Shown here: piece by piece, positions 1-11,190 of the stretch
Layout of the letters: each line of letters begins with the position of its first letter
How positions within the stretch are numbered: the first letter of the stretch is position 1
The notes under the pieces: generated by a model
Told to the model about the DNA's origin: nothing
The model's input: only the letters and a program-made list of their open reading frames with translations
Database searches by the model: none
Origin: Sipunculus nudus
Lineage: Eukaryota; Annelida; Sipuncula; Golfingiida; Sipunculidae
Length of the DNA: 64,000 bases
Assembly: GCA_026874595.1 (NCBI GenBank)
Contig: CM049315.1
Location: 40,010,164-40,074,163, forward strand
Direction: 5' to 3'
Translations under genes and position numbers: made by a program

Positions 1-318
1 GAATTTCTTTCCGATTTCGGACTCCGTGACAGGGCATTATCACACGCTTCCTCTCAATTTATATCTTGGTGACTACTGCACCTGTGAGACCTGAGTGTGT
101 AATACTCCCCATTGCTGGGTCATACAACCGAAGTACCCCTGAAAGGTGCACTTGTTTGTGATTGAAACATGGTCGTTGGGCACGACCTTACTAGTGAGAC
201 TGCAGAGTGCTCCCCCTGGGTGGCCGAGCGTGAAAAATATCACCGCCGAGGCTGAGTTTTGAATTCACGCTATCCAGGCTTTGAGTCCTGTGCTCTACCC
301 CTGAGCCACAGAAGCCGG
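1..318 (-). repeat. tRNA-derived SINE, copy 1 (3' end outside window)
   Basis: On the minus strand the element begins near 318 with a tRNA-like head. The complement of 290-312 reads as an A-box region (TGGCTCAGGGGTAGAGC), and a degenerate B-box lies near 254-268. The body (1-250) matches the body of the copy at 2525-2960, including the shared stretch CATTGCTGGGTCATA. The 3' tail runs off the left edge of the window. A pol III-transcribed, LINE-mobilised SINE is inferred from this structure. Confidence 0.7.
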
Positions 319-1478
319 TCATTTAGTATGTATAAAAATAGTGTCTATAAACATATGACCTTAGATTCGTTAACAACCAAGGGGTGCCACACACAATCAT
401 GTGCATGCATTATACATATAAAAAAGACTTATTCCAGACAGGAAATATCTGCAAGTGAAAATATAGCATAAAAGTAATTTTCAGAAAAACATATATTGGC
501 AATGTTAACATCATGTTTCATTATTGAATTCTTCCATTTGCAACAAGCAAAATGCTAGAAAAGAAATCTATCTCCGGTACATTACTCTGACTTTGTCTTT
601 AGATAACTAAAAACTCGAGGTATTGATTCTTGCATTCCGTGCACATTAATATTGGGTTAAATTTTTCTAATAATTGGCATTTTTTCGCCCATTTCATTTA
701 TCTGTCAATCATTAATCTCTCCTCTCATTAAAAGGTACTCTCAAGCTAACCAGATGAAGTCACAGAAAATGAACACTCTTTATAATTCAGGGTTAGCTAG
801 GCATCCCCAAGCTTCTTGGTGAAGTCTCGTCTTCGTCGGCTTCGTTAACTGGGCTTGTATGATTTTTAGGCACCACCCGCGTCAATTTTAACCCCCCGCA
901 TCAAATATTTTTATTTTGATTTTCATCTTTCTATACGATAAAATAATACAATTTTGATAAGGTTTCTTTTGTAATGTAGTGCTTTTATCTGTTAAGTAAA
1001 AGATTATGTTGTGATCAAGGTTTTTCCTGAGCATATGACATTTTTATCGAAACATACAAAAAGGTAAAAAAAAAATCCCTCCTCCGCATTGATTTCTGAA
1101 AAAAGTGCCTGAAAACCACATACTTTATTTTAGCCTAATGCATTTATTGAAGAAACTCTCTTCTGGAAGGTCCGAGTGTAGCTAGATATGTAGATATTTT
1201 CAGTCTAGTTTATATTTAATTATTTTCTGTATATAATGTTATTATGTCCTGGTTTTGGGATGATCAGTGAGCTTTAAACAATATACAATTGATATTTATT
1301 TCCTGACTAAGTCATACATTTTCGTTTGAATTAAGTCGTGTGTATTTAGTGTGTATGAAGTTACATTTGTCTTATACCTCATTTTATATGAATGTACATG
1401 TTGCTGTATGAACCTGCTCAATAGTGTGGTTGGTTGGTCCGTAAATATATATCAAAATAATGATAATAATAGGAAGAT

Positions 1479-1480
<2 letters not shown>
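319..1480. other. AT-rich stretch, nothing recognised
   Basis: No ORF with protein-like composition, no tRNA-like boxes and no internal repeat were seen. Scattered poly-A and poly-T runs only. Confidence 0.5.
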
Positions 1481-1548
<68 letters not shown>

Positions 1549-1633
1549 AAGGGTATACTGTCAGTGAACCACTTTTCTGTGTATACCCTTTCCATCTATA
1601 AAACACTGAACCAGCATGGCTATTCATACATCT

Positions 1634-1702
<69 letters not shown>
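1481..1702. repeat. (TA)n-(GA)n microsatellites around a perfect hairpin
   Basis: A (TA)n tract (1482-1512) runs into a (GA)-rich tract (1513-1544). A perfect 16-bp inverted repeat follows: GATGGAAAGGGTATAC at 1543-1558 pairs with GTATACCCTTTCCATC at 1581-1596 across a 22-nt loop. A second (TA)n tract spans 1636-1702. The open frames across this region are only dinucleotide-repeat translations. Confidence 0.9.
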
Positions 1703-1705
<3 letters not shown>

Positions 1706-1898
1706 GATTCTAAATCCTGGCTGCATCCCTAGCCTGCTGCCTGATTTTCAACCTTTAATATAAAAAGCTTGCTATCACCATTCTTGTCTTCCATGGTTGT
1801 CTGGAATTAGTCTGCTCCTGGCTGATGTAGGAAACATCATTGACCAAGTCAGTTCTTCCAATGAATACCTGTTGATGAGCTGTCACTCATCTTGTGTG

Positions 1899-2171
1899 TC
1901 ACGGGTTTGTCTGCTGCCCGTCTCCGGTCTTGTTTGGCCTTGTGAGTGACGTATCATTCAGCTTTTGATCGGAAGAAGATTTTGCGATTTTAAAGGTATT
2001 TCTTCTTGAAAGGTAGACAACGCTTTGTTGTAAATTGTGGGCGTTGAGTAGGTCATCCGGTGAATAATTCGACGCCGCATCTGTAGATAAAGCAGACACT
2101 TCTTCTACAAAAAAAGCCAAAAATGATAAAGGATCTGCGTGGTTCGCCGCCTCCATGAAATCTGAAATCAC
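1899..2171 (-). other. Protein-like 90-codon open frame, unrecognised
   Basis: The minus-strand frame starts MISDFMEAANHADP and has mixed, non-repetitive composition, unlike most frames here. On the minus strand a pyrimidine-rich stretch ending TTTCAG sits immediately upstream of ATTTCATGGAGG. A possible donor (CAACAG|GTATTC) lies past the stop, near 1868. It could be an exon of a host gene or transposon, or chance. No domain or family is recognised. Confidence 0.2.
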
Positions 2172-2286
2172 TGAGAAACATTAATAATCCCGCCACTGCA
2201 AAAAGAGAGTCAAGATAATCAATAAAATCGGGAAGAAAATGGCCTTCTGACAAATACCACAAGGGCTTAGATTAATGCACATGATG

Positions 2287-2393
2287 GAATGGTGAATTAG
2301 AGATATGTTATAGCTTACATGAATCATAGTCTTGGTTAATTGAATGGTGAATTAGAGATATGTTACAGCTTACATGAATCATAGTCCTGGTTT
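2287..2393. repeat. Local 55-bp tandem duplication
   Basis: The block beginning GAATGGTGAATTAGAG at 2287 is repeated at 2342 with very few changes (TTATAGC versus TTACAGC, TCTTGG versus TCCTGG). This is a recent two-copy tandem duplication with no coding content. Confidence 0.9.
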
Positions 2394-2524
2394 CCTTCCA
2401 AAGGGTATTCCTGGAAAATGATGGCTGTCATAAGAGAGAGAGGGAGAGAGAAGGAGGGGGGGGGGGCAAGGGTACATTAGGTGTTTATAACCTTTGCATA
2501 TCAACGTGAATTGCTGCACCCCGG

Positions 2525-2960
2525 GTTTTTTTTTTTTTGTTTTTTGTTTTTTTTTTTTGGTGGAGGTAGCCGCCTCGAGTTATTAGTGCCGACTTATCTA
2601 ATTCTTAACCTAAGTTAATACATTTGCACAGTTTCCATTTCAGTTTAGGACTACTTGACCGGGTGGTAGCACTCGCTTCCTATCACTTTTGTTTAATTTG
2701 TATTCTGGTGTCACCCAGGCCCGGTGTCTACCGCACCTGCGGGTCCTGGGTGTGTAATCCCCCCCCCATTGCTGGGTCATAACACCGAGGAACCTCCCAA
2801 AGACGCACTCGTATGTGAGTGATACACGGCTTTGGGACACAGCCTTCCCATTAAGCCTACAGAGCGCTCACCCTTGGTGGGGGCCGACCGTAAAAAACCT
2901 CACCGCCTCGGCTGAGATTCGAACCCACGAATTTTCAAAGTCAAGGCTACTCTCACTGGA
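2525..2960 (-). repeat. tRNA-derived SINE, copy 2, with A-rich tail
   Basis: Read on the minus strand, a B-box (complement of GATTCGAACCC at 2916-2926) lies in the head near 2960. The body matches copy 1. The 3' end carries GAGG-CGGC-TACCTC, an imperfect hairpin, followed by an A-rich tail, seen on the plus strand as T-rich DNA at 2527-2560. Head, body, hairpin and tail make this the most complete SINE in the window. A target duplication was not identified. Confidence 0.7.
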
Positions 2961-3296
2961 TCTGGTCATGATCCCAGTTTAAATACAACTCATTCCATAA
3001 ACCATATCTATGTATATGCATAATATGAAAAGCTGTCCGGCGCAACACGCATCACTAGTTGCATTAACATCAGCTGTACCAATCACGTGCGTGTTTTTTC
3101 ATCTATTTCAGTTCATATCCTCCAGAAAACCTTGTTTCTGAAATGTCAGTCATGACAGTTCAACCTGAATGCTATTTTCATAACCTGGTGTTCCCACCGA
3201 AAACTCTAAAATATTCCCTTTCACGAACAATCGAAAAGAACAATACACGTGAACAGACGCGAACATTCGAGACAGGCAGGGCAGTGAGCTGTTACA

Positions 3297-3410
3297 CTGC
3301 GCGAGAGTTCAACCAGTACGGATTAAACTGAGAGTGCAACACGCGGCCAGGCGAGGCCGCTACAACACGAGGTACGCCCGTGTCACACAATAAAAAGGGC
3401 ACCTGTAACA
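3297..3410 (-). repeat. LTR fragment (5' end of a Gmr1-like LTR)
   Basis: The segment matches the right-hand end of the solo LTR at 54509-55306 almost word for word (GAGTTCAACCAGTACG, then CGCCCGTGTCACACAATA) and ends ACCTGTAACA. On the minus strand that is the LTR start TGTTACAGGT. The rest of the LTR is missing. Confidence 0.75.
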
Positions 3411-4812
3411 TTTTGCATACAAGGGTACAGGCAGGAATCGGATTTTTAAAGTGTCTGCACTTTACAAGTTTATCACAATATAGAGACATATAAAATACAT
3501 CAGAATAAAAAGTGAGAGTAAAAAAGTGAATTCGAAGATGATAAAAGGAGTACTTCAATATGATCCTTGATACCAGACACCATTATGTATGAGACTGGAT
3601 ATGTGGCTACGTACAATAAAAGTTTCTTGGGGTAGAAACTAGAGCAACAATAGAATAAAAACATCTCCGAATTTATTTTACAAATGAGGATTTAATTGAG
3701 CTTCAGAGAAGCATTTATAATATGATAGTATATTAGGCTATCCTGTTTCAAAGCAAGGACCAATAAAGGGTGCTGGGAAAGAAAACCAGTGCCGACTTTA
3801 TTTTATTTATCCAGCTATATATAATAACTTTCCAGTTTTTAGTTCGCCTGAAGATATTCTGCACATTTATTCTAAGTTCATGGATAAGGCTTATTTCTAA
3901 TATGAACATTACATACCTTGCTATAACTGAATATGTAGCAGTTTTTCTTATGCAACAAATTACTATGATGTAACATAAATACCTCAATATATACAATTTT
4001 TACGAGACCCTATACGAGAACTATAGAAAGAAGCACAAAATATGTTCCCTAGAGTTTTGTCACTCCGAATGATTCACCGAAAGTTATTTAATACAAATCT
4101 TCTATATTATCATGCGCGCTTTGCATAAAAGGTGTGTGCTGTTTTCAATTAAATATTTTTAACCACGATTAGATTTATTTGCGGGTTGATACTAATATAT
4201 ACATTCTATAAGGAAACAAACAGAATAGTCGTCCACATGATATAAAGTTTTACCGATCTATCCTAAAATATTATTGAGTTCCTTCGTTCTTCTTAACTCA
4301 TTTTCTTTGGAACAAACAAACATATAAAGCTTGTTAGAATGAATAAAACATTTTCAGACCAAAGCGAGGCTTTAAGTTTTTACGGAGATCGATCAGAAAA
4401 TATTGTGAATTTGATGACATATATCAAATTATTCTGTTGCTTTTACTGTTATTTTGTGTACTAGTATATGTTTGCCATAAAATCATAAGATGCAATTCCG
4501 GTATTTAAATGGTAGATGACTAGATTTATGCGACCACAACGGTTCATTAGAATAAAACACAATTTAATGTGAACGAAAAACATTCAAGTCAAGCTATTCA
4601 CTATATATAGTTTGTAAAGCTAACCAGATATTATTGTGATAGCAGTTTTCATTGAAACTTTATTTGCAAAATAAGCCATCCATAAGATTAAAATACAAAC
4701 TATACAACAAAAACAATACCGAATGTTAAAAGAATAAAGTAAAGTTATCGAGAAAAATATAAATGTATTACTGGAGAAGCTTTCACAAAGAGAAGGTTGT
4801 TAGTGTATATAT
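3411..4812. other. AT-rich stretch, nothing recognised
   Basis: The paired frames at 3748-3996 on opposite strands are low-information AT translations. No repeat, RNA gene or convincing exon was seen. Confidence 0.5.
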
Positions 4813-4814
4813 AA

Positions 4815-4880
<66 letters not shown>

Positions 4881-4915
4881 CAGAGAGAGACAGAGAGAAA
4901 GAGCGAGAGAGGAGA
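4813..4915. repeat. Compound microsatellite (TA)n-(GT)n-(GA)n
   Basis: A (TA)n tract at about 4817-4853 is followed by (GT)n to about 4880 and a purine-rich GA tract to about 4912. The frames encoding IYIYIY and CVCVCV here are artefacts of the repeats. Confidence 0.95.
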
Positions 4916-5513
4916 AAGACAAATATAACTGAGAGAAACCGAAATGGACATATCTCAATAAATAAAAAATTCTGACAAATACAAACATTATACATGTACT
5001 CACATGAAGTCACTAAAGAACTATTTTATCGTGCACACAATTCAGTGTTATTGTTCAATGAAAAAACAAAATAAAACAGAAATATGTTCATAGTTTCACC
5101 GTTGGCATATACCACTATTAAATGAAAATATAACAAACTTGTTTTGTATAATCTTCAGCTATGTAATATTTTTTTTAGTCTAGTTAAGATTATTCTGTAT
5201 TTCCATTAATGAATATATGAAAAATAGGGGACGAAGTATATGGTATTTACAGAATAATACCAAATAAAATATTTTTGCTGTCATTTTACAGCTATGTAGA
5301 TGAGGGCAAGACCAGGAAGGACGTTTTGATTGCACCATTACCCTTGAAGCATAAAGGTGGTGTAAATATATACTTTGACGGCTTGATATGGTATGCATAA
5401 TATAAAAAATTATAAATTATTTATTATAACGTACTCTTCGTGTGTTTCATACCAATCATAAGATTTAAATATATATTAATTATTCATGTTATGAATAAAA
5501 ATCAAGATTATGA
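4916..5513. other. AT-rich stretch, nothing recognised
   Basis: No coding signal, tRNA-like box or repeat copy was recognised. Confidence 0.45.
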
Positions 5514-5514
5514 T

Positions 5515-5729
5515 TAATACTCCCAAGCCGTAAGGAGGGGCGGACTACTAAAATCATCCGCGTCTGTCTATCCGTCCCGCCCCATTGTCTTACCATATAT
5601 CTCTAAGAACCTAGCTGCTTTTTTCACCAAATTTTACAGACTGCAGCACATGACTGACATGTAATTATAACCTGTAGGTGGCGCCAATTCTGTTAAGCGA
5701 CTTACTTCGCTCAAAAATGGTCTTTTTCC
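5515..5729 (+). repeat. 215-bp direct repeat, copy 1
   Basis: It starts AATACTCCCAAGCCGTAAGG and ends CTCAAAAATGGTCTTTTTCC, including TGTAGGTGGCGCCAATTCTG. A near-identical copy in the same orientation lies at 6291-6508. The two flank about 560 bp (5730-6290) in which I recognise nothing. They could be dispersed copies of one small element or terminal direct repeats of a larger one. Confidence 0.85.
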
Positions 5730-6290
5730 AGGTCCTTTGTGTGTAAATAAGAACATATTTAATAAAATTATTTTCAGACTGATGATAACAAGTTTTTTTT
5801 TTTAGGGATTCTTTCCAAGGTCTGGAAATATTTATGTACTATTTGTGCTTCTAGGACCCTATTTTCTCCAGTTCACGATTAAAGTGCATCACGATACAAA
5901 AGCGCAATAAATAAAAATACAAACATGAGGAAAAAATAATAATAATGGTCTATAGGGCACAAAACTACTAGAAAAACATGGTTGAGTACAGTAAAATGTA
6001 ATCCTTCACATTGCACTATCCTTAAAAAGATTATGTGCTAACAGCAGATGAAGGTTGTGAATAGTAGGAATCATGGAATTTTACGAGATTGGCCAAAAAG
6101 TAAGAGTTCAGATTCCATCCCAAATACACGCAAAGTGTAATTAAAAGATGAACCTACAGAGACTAATCTCCAAAATAGGCCAGACACTGAAAAATTTGGC
6201 TGCACTATTCTGGGACCTTCTTAAATATCGAAGGTATAAATCTGGACAAGCCGACGATGCTCTAGCCACAACAGTAGGCTACTGCTCTTT

Positions 6291-6508
6291 AATACTCCCA
6301 GTCCGTAAGGAGGGGCGGACTACTAAAATCATCCGCGTCTGTCTGTCCTTCCCGCCCCATTGTCTTACCACATATCTCTAAGAAACTATCTGCTTTCTTC
6401 ACCAAATTTTACAGACTTACTCAGCACATGATTGACATGTAATTATAACCTGTAGGTGGCGCCAATTCTGTTAAGCGACTTACTTCGCTCAAAAATGGTC
6501 TTTTTCCC
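6291..6508 (+). repeat. 215-bp direct repeat, copy 2
   Basis: Near-identical to 5515-5729. At its start this copy preserves a 6-bp stem, AGTCCG-TAAGGAGGGG-CGGACT, which is degraded in copy 1. This may be the terminal hairpin of a small non-autonomous element. Confidence 0.85.
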
Positions 6509-6597
6509 TATTTCTATTTATTCCTCTGGAATTCTCCCCATTAATTTTAGGCTCTGTCTGGTAAAGGTCGATACCTGCCGTACTTAGATTCTAGCCT

Positions 6598-6598
6598 A

Positions 6599-6652
<54 letters not shown>
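6598..6652. repeat. (TA)n microsatellite
   Basis: An uninterrupted TA dinucleotide tract of about 50 bp. Confidence 0.95.
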
Positions 6653-6657
<5 letters not shown>

Positions 6658-7744
6658 TTTTCTACATTTTGAATTTTTTTAAATTTCCTTTTAACTGTAA
6701 ACACAAAAAGAATAGTTAAGCTTGCAGCCTCGAATACATATAACAAAAATATAATATGTCTGCTGTTGATTAATATTCCACTGAAATATTGAAAATTAAG
6801 GGCGTTGTATCCTGTCATATTATTATCTTTTTTTTATCTTATCTATAATCTTTTCCCATAAGGGGTTCCCATTTACATTTGAAACTTTTTTAAAAAATCT
6901 TTTTTTTCAAATGTGAATGTGGGTGTGAGAAATGACAAGTCCAAGATTTATTATTTAACAGCCTACTGTTATGGACAACCAGGACATGCGTAATGGGGTT
7001 AATAATGCAAAAATGACCATTTTCTACATATTGATTCATTTGTATCTTTGAATATTTTACAAGGTATGTTTTCTCTTTCATTCCCTGGCATTTCTGGTTT
7101 CCTTTTCATTCCCATTCAAACTCCTGAATCAGAGATTGACAGTACCTTGGTTAAACCCTGGAATGAAAACATGAAGGTGTCCGATTTGAACCCTAACCGG
7201 AAAAAGAAAGTTTCATATTTAAATCCTAAAACGATGAATTGAAGGTTACCTGTACATACCCTAACCTTGCAAATGAGGATATTTCAAATTTTCTATGCTG
7301 AGCGATACGACAGCGATACATATACCATATTTGTTTTAATACAGTCTGCAAATCAGAAGGCTTTATAAAGCTATATTTTTTTTCTTGATGCAAAGCCGGC
7401 ATAGTAATCTTAGCTCCCTTGTTCCATTTCAAACCCACAAATAAATACATAATGCATATAGACTGACAAAATATTCCCAGTTGACATTAGTTTCACCCTA
7501 GGCACGAAATCAGGAAGACCCCCCATACTGGGTTAGTTTCTTGGACCAAATGACCATTTCCTTGAGGAATGGGGGTTTAAAGGAAGCACATATTTAAAAA
7601 AAATCATAACACAAAGAATGCCACTATACACTGAAACCAGGGTGTTCAAAAAGTATAACTAGAATTCTCCATTCTAAGGAATGCAAACCTCCACATGTTT
7701 GGGTCCCTTTTGAGGGATGCTCCCAAAACCATGTTTGCATTCAC
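6653..7744. other. Nothing recognised
   Basis: Only short frames without family resemblance. No structural repeat seen. Confidence 0.45.
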
Positions 7745-7960
7745 TTATTCGCCCCATATTCTCATATTCATTCATGCTTAGTGACTGTACTTTGTGAATA
7801 TTCCTTGCTGAAGTTCCTCAGTCTGGATCAAAACCACAATTTAATTATAATTGATTCTTTATTGGTCCATTCCCAAAATGCCCTGAACATTTCATGGGAT
7901 TCCTTTCATAACTGCGTGAGTTATGTTGTCGAGAATCACACAAACATACACACACTGAAG
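7745..7960 (+). repeat. Dispersed repeat, copy 1 (relative at 32755-32945)
   Basis: It shares an ordered series of words with 32755-32945: ATTCATGC, TTTGTGAATATTCCTTG, CCATTCCCAAAATG / CCATCCCGAAATG, ATGGGATTCC / ATGTGATTCC and GCGTGAGTT / ACGTGAGTT, ending in ACAAACA/CACACA-rich DNA. It is a diverged pair from one interspersed family of unknown class. Confidence 0.65.
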
Positions 7961-8704
7961 GATGAACACAGACCTTTGTCAATCTAATGTGCCATATCAC
8001 TTGCGTCATGAGTTTTGTCGTTTGAACTGAATAGACCGACCTATGATAAGCTCTGTAACCAATACATCTAGGATTTATATGACGCGTTACTAACAAGGAC
8101 GAGGAAGACTGAAATAGACTCTATGTAACATTACACTGGTCGCACAAAGATGTCGACTGTCTGACTGTACGTTTGATGTCCGTTACTGATGCCCAGGAGA
8201 TAACAGGGGCGGTTGTGCCTTGATATGTCATCAGATAAATACCTCCGTGTGGGGAACGGCTGTAATTCGATAAACCTGCACGTGTTATTAGGTAACAATC
8301 ACTTATCCGGTTTTAACTCCTCACAGCTCATACTCACGATTTCAGTTACCAGTCTTCAGCCGTGACATGTATGTGCATGGCAAAAACAAAACATATTGGT
8401 TTGACTAAAGAGCTTACAGAGCACAAAGTGTTCTATCAATCTTTGCAGATATCACGACATGGTTGAAATCTCAATGGAATTGTTTGTTAAATTTATATAT
8501 TTTTTTTTAATGTAAGGGAAACCTCGAATTAACGATAATACTAGCTCTATCTCTCTCTTTCTCTCACACACATATGTGGTTTTGATAATGATGAGTCATA
8601 TACCTCCTCATATACCTACTTTGATTGTGGACATAAATGATATATTTGCTTACGAAGTGTTGTAAGTATCTTAATCATGTTCAGTATTATGTCTTCATCA
8701 AAGC
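7961..8704. other. Nothing recognised
   Basis: No coding or RNA signal. A short CTCTCT tract lies near 8550-8570. Confidence 0.4.
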
Positions 8705-8885
8705 TTCTGGACAGCTGAGTGGTAAAACGCTTGGCCTTTTCCGCTGGCGACCCGGGTCGATTCCCGGCGTGGCTATGAGAATGGGTTGTAGTCTCCGTCC
8801 AAAGTCGGTTGTGGAGAGTGCCTCGTAATAGTTATTTTAACCAGTTGTACAATCCATGTAAAAATAAATAAAGTTTATAACAAAA
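8705..8885 (+). repeat. tRNA-derived SINE of a second family
   Basis: The head has an A-box-like stretch (CAGCTGAGTGGTAAAACGC, from about 8711) and a B-box-like stretch (GGGTCGATTCC, about 8755-8765) inside a 5-bp T-stem, CCGGG/CCCGG. The loop is one base short, so this is not a functional tRNA gene. An unrelated body and an A-rich end (AAAATAAATAAAG, about 8861-8873) follow. The body does not match the SINE copies at 1, 2525 or 40255. Confidence 0.6.
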
Positions 8886-10303
8886 TGTATATATCTAGAT
8901 CAGCCAATCAGCGTGAGATATTCAGGTCCACACGCGACGAACGCAGTCATGTACCGGCTGGCTGAAACGATCAGCGTGTTAGCAACTTAACAGGGGCAGA
9001 ACTTTCAAGTGTAACTTGAACACTAACAAATACACCGTACAAATTAGATGTGACAGTGTCTACAATGCACTTTCATTTGGTCCATGGACCGTAGTGTTCG
9101 ACAGAAAAGATATATTATAGGCCACGGAGGTCCATGTATGAACTTGTAAACATGAATTCAGTACAAATGTTACCAAGCGGGTTGAGCTGTCTATTGCCAT
9201 TTTGACCGCTGCTATCGTTCATATAGCAACGATGCAATTCACAGGAGGCGTAACGGCCTGATATGCAAATGCGAGGGAATCGTCAGGAGCCTTGTGACGC
9301 CCTTATATTCAAATATCAGGGATTTACCATACGGACTTTACAAGGCTTTAGTGATAAGAGGTGAGACTGAGTTACGTCCATCGGTACATGGAAAAACGTT
9401 TTATTTTAAGCATTTTAGTAGTAAACGTAAATACACTAAAGCCCAGGCAGGGCTATCTCTCCCCCCCCCCTCCATTTTTCAACTTTTGTCATGTACAGTT
9501 TCAGAACACAATTTACACGTGTTCTTTTATTTTAACATTTATCATATATTTTTTTTTAATTTGAATCGAAAACGAAACCTTCAAGCACAAACAAAAGGAT
9601 GAACCCCCTGTGTATGTTTCATGTCCTTCTAAAATGTTAAGAAAGAATAGGTGAAAAATTGTAATACATTTTTCTCTGTTCCTTAAAAAAGACCAATTCA
9701 AAATCGATGATTATTCTCTTCAACCTAATCGATATGACAACATTTGACAGGTATAAACGAGATTACTAGATTTGCGTTTTAATTATAAATTACAGCCAGC
9801 GAAAAAGATTTTCATTTTATTGAAATTATTATTTAAAGAAATGACCCTTCGGCTTAGGCAGAGCCATCTTTCATTCCATTCATTCCCTTTTCCGTTTATT
9901 GTCATATTAACCCTACTCTGACCCAGTTCTAATCTACAAAAACATGTTCAAATACACAGACTCACAAGATGTTCACAATCAATAATGATCATACCCGAGG
10001 CGAGTTATCGAGCAGTCAATCATACTGGACGGCACCTTTGAAAACTGTCAATTTCTTTGAGCTAAGGGATTTCAAAGATCGTAATTATGGAACATCATTT
10101 CACGGAAAGAGTAGGACTACAATACAACTAGGGTATTCAGATGCCTCGTTGACCTAATATAAAGACATGTCGATCTAATGTACCAATATCATTAGTAAAG
10201 GAAACCGTTTCATTGAAGATCAGTGAACGACCAGGAAACGGAACAGAGCCCGGATATTAATTCTGAAACTCCCAGTGTTTTCTACCAGTATTATCATAGC
10301 CCA
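8886..10303. other. Nothing recognised
   Basis: A CCAAT-type word (AGCCAATCAG, near 8901) and an octamer-like ATGCAAAT (near 9262) occur but no transcript structure accompanies them. The 102-codon frame at 9294 crosses poly-C and poly-T runs and is not protein-like. Confidence 0.4.
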
Positions 10304-10311
10304 GTATTGAA

Positions 10312-10767
10312 CAGTAAAAAAGTCGAATCCCCACTCCCTGAGTCCGAGTGCAAGTCCAACCCAGTTGAGTCCAAGTCAGTCTTTGAGGTTCTAACCCAAG
10401 TCTTTGTCGTTTTGAACACGAGTTCGAGTTAAAACTGTTTTCATTGAAAAAATTTCGTTTGTTAATATAATGTTAATTTGCACACGGTATTTAATTATTG
10501 CTTCGCAATCAACTGTCAGTGTAGGCAATTAGTTTGGTAAATTTTTATAAACATGTTTTGTAATTATCTGTCATTTGTGTGCTGATATGTATTTACAGTA
10601 TTTTTTCATTACTGGACTCTAAATGAACTCGGTCTGATTTCTATAGTCCTGTCCGAGTCTAAGTACAAGTCCGGGTCCAGGACCCTCGAGTCCAATTCGG
10701 AGTCCTTGAAAAATTGCACTCCAGTCTTGACTAGAGTCCAATTCCGGACTCGAGTCGTACATCACTG
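10312..10767. mobile_element. hAT-type MITE with 8-bp target duplication
   Basis: The 456-bp element begins CAGTAAAAAAGTCGAATCC and ends so that its complement reads CAGTGATGTACGACTCGAG. Both ends start CAGT, with AGTCGA(A) / ACTCGAG words close behind. It is flanked by identical 8-bp direct repeats GTATTGAA at 10304-10311 and 10768-10775. An 8-bp duplication with CA(G) termini is the hallmark of the hAT superfamily. The interior carries many GAGTCC/AAGTCC words and no transposase frame, so it is non-autonomous. Confidence 0.8.
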
Positions 10768-11142
10768 GTATTGAACAAATACCTGTTTCATTACCTCCCG
10801 TTAATAGGTTCTCACCCATGTCTGTGTGTTAGCAACTGCCACTGGACCGACTTCAAGGTATATTTTTGAGGCTCTCACAGACAAGAAGACAGCTGCGTGT
10901 CCTGCTTATTCCGGCTACAAGAGCGCGGACTTTTTTCCAAATCACAGCACTGTTATTAAAGTTTTTGGTTTTGATACATGGTATGTAAGTAACTGAAACA
11001 TGTGACTAACAAAGAGCGCAGGGCGGCTAGCTACTTCTCTTAGGATATTATTGAGCTGTGTAACTGGTGAGTATTGGCAAAAATCTAAAAATAAAAATGA
11101 TTGGTTCTGGTCTATATTTAATGTTAACCCTGATCCTTGTAG

Positions 11143-11143
11143 A

Positions 11144-11178
<35 letters not shown>

Positions 11179-11190
11179 TAAAAATAAATA
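11143..11190. repeat. (AAT)n microsatellite
   Basis: About ten AAT units followed by degenerate AACAATAAA DNA. The poly-leucine minus-strand frame here is an artefact. Confidence 0.95.

Noticed and set aside
8705-8780. A functional tRNA gene
   Set aside because: The T-loop is one base short, no proper acceptor stem closes the fold, and an A-rich-tailed body follows. A tRNA-derived SINE fits better.
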